From Cytophagaceae bacterium (lineage in GTDB: Bacteria; Bacteroidota; Bacteroidia; Cytophagales; Spirosomataceae), in the NCBI GenBank assembly GCA_027486845.1, contig JAIXOL010000078.1, forward strand, positions 1-64,000: DNA of 64,000 bases, in the 5' to 3' direction. The notes under the pieces are model-generated. The model saw nothing but the letters and a program-made list of their open reading frames with translations. It made no database searches and had not been told where the DNA came from. Position numbers and translations under genes: made by a program. Below are positions 59,049-64,000 of the stretch, piece after piece (within the stretch, counting starts at the first letter, position 1; every line of letters starts with the position of its first letter).

Positions 59049-60269
59049 ATGAAAAAATATTTCTTCTTAGTTGTTTTTGCTTTTACAGCCTCGGTTTCTA
59101 ATGCACAAACCCTTTCGCCTGAAGCCACAATTAGCCTTTTGACAGTTGCACCTGGAGCAGAGTTATACTCAACTTTTGGGCATAGTGCCATCCGAATCCG
59201 TGACCCACGCCAAGGGCTTGATTTTAACTTCAATTTTGGTGCATTTGATTTTCGTACGAAAGGTTTTTATATTAAATTTTTGCGTGGAACGCTTCCTTAT
59301 CAAATCAGTGGAAACTATTTTGAGAATGATGTAGCTGGCTGGAGTCAAGATAACCGTGAAGTTATTGAACAGGTGTTGAATCTTTCGCAAGCCCAAAAAC
59401 AAGGTGTTTTTGATTTTTTACAAAATAATTATTTACCACAAAACCGTGAATATGCTTATAAGTTCTTTTATGATAATTGTTCTACTCGCTTAAGAGATGT
59501 ATTGAGGAGAGTATGCAAAGATAGTTTGCAGCTAAGCAAAACTTTGCATGCCGATAGCTCATATCGCCAATGGATTGATTTATATGCTCGTAAAAATGAA
59601 AAGCTTTGGGCAGATTTTGGAATGGATTTAGCCATCGGCAAACCTTCAGATGAAATTACTGGTGCAAATGGAGCTATGTTTTTGCCCGATAATTTGATGG
59701 ATGGCTTTGATGCCGCAAAAATAAACCGTGATGGAAAATGGCAGTCATTGGTTTTATCAAAACAACTTATCAACCGAGATATGTTGGCAGTTGCCGATAA
59801 GGGAAAAGAGCTAATTACGCCTAATATTTTGTTTTGGACATTGTTTTTGTTGGTATTAATCTTTACAGCCTTTCAGTTTAAAAGTGAAAGTAAGAGTTTC
59901 CTTTTCGATAAAATACTTTTTACAATAGCAGGTATTTTTGGTTGGTTTATTTTCTTACTTTGGTTTTTTACTGACCATGGCGTAACCGAATATAATCTAA
60001 ATATTATTTGGACATATCCACTTTTATTTCCAACGGCTTTATTACTCAAAAATGAGAAAAGCGGTACGACGCCCGGCGGTACGCCGCCCAAAAGAGCTTG
60101 GCTTTCAAAGCATTTTTTGGCTTATGGAATCATTTTGATATTCTTTTTAGCGGCTTGGAATTTTTTTCCACAAGAAATTAATTATGCGTTAATTCCTGTA
60201 GTGTTGATGCTTTGTGTTCGAGCTTTCTTTGTTTGGTGGCGAATCAGAAAGAAATTGAGTTCGTTTTAA
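59049..60269 (+). CDS. Lnb-type lipoprotein N-acyltransferase (DUF4105)
   Basis: The 406-residue protein has a signal segment (MKKYFFLVVFAFTASVSNAQ) and a periplasmic DUF4105 domain (about 25-255) with FGHSAIRIRDPRQGLDFNFNFGAFDF and catalytic-type DNCSTRLRDVL. Four or five C-terminal membrane segments begin with NILFWTLFLLVLIFTAFQF (about 257 onward). This is the architecture described for Bacteroides Lnb, which adds the third acyl chain to lipoproteins, fitting the many lipoproteins here. A GC-rich tandem unit at 60061-60089 adds a TTPGGTPPKRA loop between two membrane segments. Confidence 0.75.
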   Translation: MKKYFFLVVFAFTASVSNAQTLSPEATISLLTVAPGAELYSTFGHSAIRIRDPRQGLDFNFNFGAFDFRTKGFYIKFLRGTLPYQISGNYFENDVAGWSQDNREVIEQVLNLSQAQKQGVFDFLQNNYLPQNREYAYKFFYDNCSTRLRDVLRRVCKDSLQLSKTLHADSSYRQWIDLYARKNEKLWADFGMDLAIGKPSDEITGANGAMFLPDNLMDGFDAAKINRDGKWQSLVLSKQLINRDMLAVADKGKELITPNILFWTLFLLVLIFTAFQFKSESKSFLFDKILFTIAGIFGWFIFLLWFFTDHGVTEYNLNIIWTYPLLFPTALLLKNEKSGTTPGGTPPKRAWLSKHFLAYGIILIFFLAAWNFFPQEINYALIPVVLMLCVRAFFVWWRIRKKLSSF

Positions 60270-60273
60270 AAAA

Positions 60274-60308
60274 AAGGAAGCCTTCGTTTTAATCGAAGGC
60301 TTCCTTTA
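60274..60308. terminator. Bidirectional terminator
   Basis: A 13-base perfect stem AAGGAAGCCTTCG/CGAAGGCTTCCTT with a seven-base loop is preceded by a run of A. It lies between the convergent Lnb-type and lipoprotein genes and can serve both. Confidence 0.85.
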
Positions 60309-60311
60309 TAC

Positions 60312-60962
60312 TTATATTTTTTTCCATCTAAAAATCTCCTTCCCAACTTTCCCAATAAGCCCTTCTTCACTCCAAAAAAATTCGTAGAAAATAATTTCAT
60401 TTCTTGTAAACTTATAACCGTAAGTGGTTGATTTATTGGATTTTGCGTAAAAATCTATCAAATCAATATCGGTTTGGGTAGTTATATAATCGTTCCAAAC
60501 GTAATATGTTGAAAGTGAATCTATTCCAGAAATTTTACCATCGTATTTTAGTTCGATGTTGCCTTTTGAAGTTGAATATTTTCCTATCCAGTATTTCTTC
60601 TCAATAAAACCTGTGGTATCAACTTTGTTGAATAAACTATTTCCGATTTTCAAAACTTCATTTGTTAAAGTTGCTTCAAACTCTGGTTTTGATTTTGCTT
60701 CATAAGCATTAAAAAATAAAATTTTCTCTCCTTTTTTTATTGTATACGACGAACCTTCATGGAAATTCCAAACGATACTTGCAGTATCAGCTTTGGCATC
60801 GAAGTTTATCATTACTGTATCGGCAAAAGGCTTTGCTTGTAGCGGTGATTTTGTTCGTTCGAGTGTTTCTATGTATTTGGCATTTACCCAAATTGTATTT
60901 CCAAGTGTTTCCGGTAGCATTGTTTCTTGATTTGTTTCTGATTTACAAGAAAAAACAATCAT
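60312..60962 (-). CDS. Lipoprotein of unknown function, 5' end frameshifted
   Basis: The open frame from the ATG at 60962 gives 216 residues starting MIVFSCKSE, too short for a signal peptide. If one A is added to the A7 run at 60985-60991, an ATG at 60994 reads MKKNILYLAFVMIVFSC, a perfect lipoprotein signal, and continues in frame. So the real start is probably 60994 with a homopolymer lesion or error. The mature protein is beta-rich with no recognised domain. It is convergent with the Lnb-type gene. Confidence 0.65.
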   Translation of the reverse strand: MIVFSCKSETNQETMLPETLGNTIWVNAKYIETLERTKSPLQAKPFADTVMINFDAKADTASIVWNFHEGSSYTIKKGEKILFFNAYEAKSKPEFEATLTNEVLKIGNSLFNKVDTTGFIEKKYWIGKYSTSKGNIELKYDGKISGIDSLSTYYVWNDYITTQTDIDLIDFYAKSNKSTTYGYKFTRNEIIFYEFFWSEEGLIGKVGKEIFRWKKI

Positions 60963-61036
60963 TACAAAAGCTAAATAAAGGATATTTTTTTCATACGAGC
61001 TTAAGGATGAAGTGTAGGCTCGTATATATAAAAAAA

Positions 61037-62368
61037 TTATGCTTTTCCTCCATTATTTCCAAACCATTTCTTTTTTGGTTTGCCACTGCCTTGTGCAACA
61101 CTCCCTCCGTTATTAGGTTTTGGTGCAGTTCTGGTATTTGTGTTTGGTCTTTGCGAAGAATTGTTCGGTCTTGAACCTCCTCGCCCTTGTGGCTTTTGTA
61201 CTACTGGAGGCCCAACACTATAATCAGGCTGAATGGCATAAGGATGTTCGTTGATGACAGGTATTTTCTTTCCAATTAAGCGTTGAATATCTTTCAAATA
61301 AGTTAATTCTTCATCTTCACAAAACGATAATGCTGTACCGTTTGCTCCAGCACGACCCGTTCGTCCGATTCGGTGAACATAAGTTTCGGGAATATTCGGC
61401 ATTTCGAAGTTGATTACATAAGCCAAATCGTCAACATCAATGCCACGAGCAGCGATATCTGTCGCCACTAAAACTCTGGTTTCTTTTGATTTAAAGTTAG
61501 TCAAAGCACGCTGACGAGCATTTTGAGCCTTGTTTCCGTGAATAGCTTCGGCTTTAATTCCTTTGGCCAAAAGGACTTTTACAACCTTATCAGCACCGTG
61601 TTTTGTACGTGTAAAAACCAATGCTGTTTCAATCTTTTGGTCTTTTAGAATGTCTAAAAGTAAAGCATTCTTGTCTTTTTTATCAACATAATACAAAAAT
61701 TGGTTAATTGTATCAGCCGTTGAAGAAACGGGCGTAACACTCACCGATGATGGATTATGCAAAATAGTTGAAGCTAATTTTACAATTTCGTCGGGCATTG
61801 TCGCCGAAAAAAACAAGGATTGTCGTTGCTTAGGCAAAAGCGTTATCAAACGCTTCACATCATGCACAAATCCCATATCAAGCATACGGTCGGCTTCGTC
61901 CAAAACAAAAATTTCTATGGCGTTTAGTGTGATAAAGCCTTGCGTGATTAAGTCAAGCAAGCGACCCGGAGTTGCCACTAAAATATCAACACCATTATGC
62001 AATTCATCAGTTTGACGTCCTTGTTTTACACCACCAAAAATTACTGTATGGCGGAGGTCTGTATTTGCTCCGTAAGCAGCAATACTTTCATCAATTTGAA
62101 TGGCTAGTTCACGAGTTGGAGTTACGATTAATGCCTTTATTTTTCTACGACCTTTACGGTTTATATCTCTGTTTTGATAAAGTTTCTGTATGATTGGAAT
62201 GGAAAAAGCGGCTGTTTTTCCAGTACCAGTTTGGGCTACGCCTAGTAAGTCTTTTCCTGCTAAAACTATTGGTATTGCTTGTTGTTGAATGGGTGTTGGA
62301 GTTGTGTAACCTTGGGCAGCAAGTGCTAGCTTGATTGGCTCAATTAAATTTAATGATTCAAATGACAT
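61037..62368 (-). CDS. DEAD-box RNA helicase, RhlE-like
   Basis: The 443-residue protein begins [28 protein letters not shown] (Q motif). Motif I is AQTGTGKT (45-52), motif II DEAD in [14 protein letters not shown], motif III SAT and motif [12 protein letters not shown]. The C-terminal tail (about 375-443) is rich in Arg, Gly, Asn, Pro and Lys and is probably disordered and RNA-binding. It likely remodels RNA or ribosome intermediates, with a possible cold-stress role. It has repeat sequence upstream. Confidence 0.95.
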   Translation of the reverse strand: MSFESLNLIEPIKLALAAQGYTTPTPIQQQAIPIVLAGKDLLGVAQTGTGKTAAFSIPIIQKLYQNRDINRKGRRKIKALIVTPTRELAIQIDESIAAYGANTDLRHTVIFGGVKQGRQTDELHNGVDILVATPGRLLDLITQGFITLNAIEIFVLDEADRMLDMGFVHDVKRLITLLPKQRQSLFFSATMPDEIVKLASTILHNPSSVSVTPVSSTADTINQFLYYVDKKDKNALLLDILKDQKIETALVFTRTKHGADKVVKVLLAKGIKAEAIHGNKAQNARQRALTNFKSKETRVLVATDIAARGIDVDDLAYVINFEMPNIPETYVHRIGRTGRAGANGTALSFCEDEELTYLKDIQRLIGKKIPVINEHPYAIQPDYSVGPPVVQKPQGRGGSRPNNSSQRPNTNTRTAPKPNNGGSVAQGSGKPKKKWFGNNGGKA

Positions 62369-62373
62369 AGATT

Positions 62374-62416
62374 GGTGCTAAAGCACAATTAAGAATGTAG
62401 AATTAAGAATTAAGAA
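62374..62416. repeat. AATTAAGAATT repeat with GTGC/GCAC hairpin, second copy
   Basis: GTGCTaaAGCAC (62374-62385, approximate) is followed by AATTAAGAATGTAGAATTAA and a further AATTAAGAAT unit in front of the RhlE-like gene. The inverted copy TTCTACATTCTTAATTCTTA lies near 62551-62570 before the aguB promoter, so the pair forms inverted repeats about 140 bases apart. Confidence 0.55.
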
Positions 62417-62581
62417 TGGTGGTTTTTATATGATTTTAAACCATAATCAATCAAAAATCTTGTTTATTCAATAATAAAATGAAAATAATTCACAAAGATA
62501 GCTATTTTTTATGCTTATCCCTAAAATGCTTTTTTGAGAAAAATACTCAATTCTACATTCTTAATTCTTAATTAAAGAAAG

Positions 62582-62589
62582 TATCTTTG
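62582..62589 (+). promoter_or_regulatory. -7 promoter element of aguB
   Basis: TATCTTTG is a perfect TAnnTTTG box 17 bases before the start codon at 62607. A clear -33 element is missing because the expected place is occupied by the AATTAAGAAT repeat. Confidence 0.5.
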
Positions 62590-62606
62590 CGAAAAAATGG
62601 AGAAAC

Positions 62607-63488
62607 ATGCGTAGAGTAAATATCGGATTAGTACAGATGTCTTGCTCGGCTGATGTGGCCGAAAATACCCAAAAAGCAACCAAAGGAATAAGAGAGGCTG
62701 CCGAAAAAGGAGCAAATATAGTTTGTTTGCAAGAGTTGTTTACCTCACTTTATTTTTGTGATGTAGAAGACCATGCTAATTTTAATTTAGCAGAAGCCAT
62801 TCCTGGCCCAACGACAGATTTATTATCGTCAGTTGCCAAAGAATGTAATGTGGTAATCATTGCTTCCTTATTTGAAAAACGTGCAGCTGGACTTTACCAC
62901 AATACAACTGCCGTACTTGACTCGGATGGGAAATATTTGGGGAAATACCGCAAAATGCATATTCCAGACGATCCAGGATATTACGAAAAATTTTATTTTA
63001 CTCCTGGTGATGCCTCGGCTGATGATTTAGGTTATAAAATTTTTGAAACAAAATACGGAAAATTGGGCGTTTTGATTTGCTGGGACCAGTGGTATCCCGA
63101 AGCAGCACGAATCACTGCTTTGATGGGTGCAGAGATTTTGTTTTATCCAACGGCTATTGGTTGGGACACGAACGAGACAGACGAAACTATGAACAAAGAG
63201 CAGTACAATGCTTGGCAGACTATTCAACGAAGTCATGCAGTGGCAAATGGCTTGCACGTAGTTTCGGTAAACAGAGTAGGACGTGAAGCAGACCAACAGT
63301 TTTGGGGCGGAAGTTTCGTTGCAAATCCTTTCGGAAGTTTGCTTTATTTGGCTTCGCATGATAGCGAAGAAACCCACGTGCAGGAAATTGACTTAGATTT
63401 AACCGAAAAATACCGCACTACTTGGCCTTTTTTACGAGATAGGAGAGTGGATAGCTATGGGCCGATTTTGAAGAGGTTTATTGATTAG
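62607..63488 (+). CDS. aguB: N-carbamoylputrescine amidase (carbon-nitrogen hydrolase)
   Basis: The 293-residue nitrilase-superfamily enzyme has the catalytic triad E43 (CLQELF), K116 (YRKMHIPDDPGYYEKFYF) and C158 (VLICWDQWYPEAARI). The segments HIPDDPGYYEKFYFTPGD and WETNETDE-like YPTAIGWDTNETDETMN are typical of plant and bacterial N-carbamoylputrescine amidases. It makes putrescine from N-carbamoylputrescine. The agmatine deiminase partner (AguA) is not within the window; the next gene is an ABC-F ATPase. Confidence 0.92.
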   Translation: MRRVNIGLVQMSCSADVAENTQKATKGIREAAEKGANIVCLQELFTSLYFCDVEDHANFNLAEAIPGPTTDLLSSVAKECNVVIIASLFEKRAAGLYHNTTAVLDSDGKYLGKYRKMHIPDDPGYYEKFYFTPGDASADDLGYKIFETKYGKLGVLICWDQWYPEAARITALMGAEILFYPTAIGWDTNETDETMNKEQYNAWQTIQRSHAVANGLHVVSVNRVGREADQQFWGGSFVANPFGSLLYLASHDSEETHVQEIDLDLTEKYRTTWPFLRDRRVDSYGPILKRFID

Positions 63489-63619
63489 AGTATAGTGCAA
63501 TTTATCCGAAATCGCTATGTCAAACAGTTTCGATTTAAAATCGTACTTAAAGTCAAAGTTAGCATAATTTAAAAAATCATGCTAAATTCAAATTTATAAT
63601 TAACAATTAATCATACAAA

Positions 63620-64000
63620 GTGCTTACAATCAGTAATTTATCGTTTTATTTTGGTGGAAGACCGATATTCGACGGAGCAAATTTACAAATAAAACCAAAG
63701 GACAAAATTGGTTTAATCGGTTTAAACGGAATGGGTAAATCGACGCTTTTGCGTCTGATAGTTGGAGAATATCAAGCCGATGCAGGAAATATCTCGAAGG
63801 CGGGTGACTGTTCAATTGGATTCTTGAATCAAGATTTATTGTCGTACCAAACCCAAGATTCTATTTTGCAAGTAGCAATGCAGGCATTCGAGCGTGAAAA
63901 TTATTTGCAACTCGAAATTGACAAGGTTTTGCATGAAATGGAGGTCAATTATAAAGATGAATTGGTGGATAGATTGGGGCTTTTGCAAGAAGAATTCGAC
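63620..64000 (+). CDS. ABC-F family ATPase, partial at window edge
   Basis: The frame starts at GTG 63620 and runs to the window end (127 codons), so it is truncated by the window. It begins with LTISNLSFYFGGRPIFDGANLQIKPKDKIGLIGLNGMGKSTLLRLI, where GLNGMGKST is Walker A. The segment VGEYQADAGNISKAGDCSIGFLNQDL and the arm-like LEIDKVLHEMEVNYKDELVDRLGLLQEEF follow. ABC-F proteins have two ABC domains in one chain, no membrane segments, and act on the ribosome (EttA, Uup, resistance factors). Subgroup cannot be assigned from this part. Confidence 0.85.
   Translation, partial: MLTISNLSFYFGGRPIFDGANLQIKPKDKIGLIGLNGMGKSTLLRLIVGEYQADAGNISKAGDCSIGFLNQDLLSYQTQDSILQVAMQAFERENYLQLEIDKVLHEMEVNYKDELVDRLGLLQEEFD

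Noticed and set aside
59021-59402. Minus-strand ORFs overlapping the Lnb-type gene.
   Set aside because: They are antisense shadows of the conserved DUF4105 region.

Overview
The window is an AT-rich bacterial chromosome segment, most likely from the Bacteroidota and within it the Cytophagales. Four lines of evidence support this. (1) Several proteins end in type IX secretion (T9SS) sorting domains. (2) Bacteroidota-typical families are present: DUF5103 plug protein, DUF2911, DUF4105/Lnb, DUF5117-type metalloprotease, YceI and a lone CoaX. (3) Promoters match the TTTG-N20-TAnnTTTG form and start codons lack strong Shine-Dalgarno sequences. (4) Most intergenic gaps are short and hold simple terminators or short dispersed repeats. 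Genus is not claimed. No prophage, CRISPR array, rRNA operon or intact insertion sequence was seen.

Layout. 1-3.4 kb: debris, comprising a truncated Uma2-like gene, an orphan T9SS sorting module, and a secreted alpha-amylase broken by an in-frame TAG and a homopolymer frameshift. 3.4-15 kb: maf, a POTRA outer-membrane protein, a MarR regulator with YceI, a DECR-like reductase, a kynureninase coupled to a GDSL lipoprotein, an amino-acid permease with an 18-base homopolymer, a secreted beta-propeller, a Dabb protein and a lipase-like lipoprotein. 15-24.5 kb: tRNA-Ala, a peptidase/TolB-propeller/barrel fusion, NlpC/P60, MsrB, ThrA, an SdpR/SdpI-like pair, cytochrome c and SCO. 24.5-36.3 kb: a long minus-strand run of a small lipoprotein, recN, lptC, an outer-membrane protein, coaX, tcdA, a motorless XPB-like helicase-associated protein, a SNF2 helicase and TatD. 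36.3-49 kb: an ElaA-like acetyltransferase, a CotH protein, a DNA/RNA nuclease, a large zinc protease, MarC, a class V aminotransferase, c-di-AMP synthase CdaA, a GNAT enzyme, a Kelch protein, a subclass B1 metallo-beta-lactamase, an IS256-family remnant and YigZ. 49-64 kb: a DUF5103 T9SS plug protein, DUF2911, NUDIX, a T9SS subtilase, MnmA, a TrpF-like protein with a changed catalytic motif, a PspC/PspC/toastrack cassette, an Lnb-type acyltransferase, a lipoprotein with a homopolymer frameshift at its start, an RhlE-like helicase, an N-carbamoylputrescine amidase, and the start of an ABC-F ATPase cut by the window edge.

How the genes fit together. Much of the content concerns the cell envelope: secreted proteases, nuclease, CotH and subtilase as T9SS or lipoprotein cargo; the DUF5103 plug; LptC; POTRA and barrel proteins; lipoprotein acylation; and envelope-stress-like PspC/toastrack membrane proteins. 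Housekeeping genes are scattered between (thrA, recN, coaX, tcdA, mnmA, maf). The strongest candidates for new biology are the SNF2 plus motorless XPB-like pair (30.7-35.5 kb), the PspC/PspC/toastrack cassette (56.8-58.9 kb) and the TrpF-like paralogue (56.0-56.6 kb). The chromosomal B1 metallo-beta-lactamase beside an IS remnant is the most practically relevant gene.
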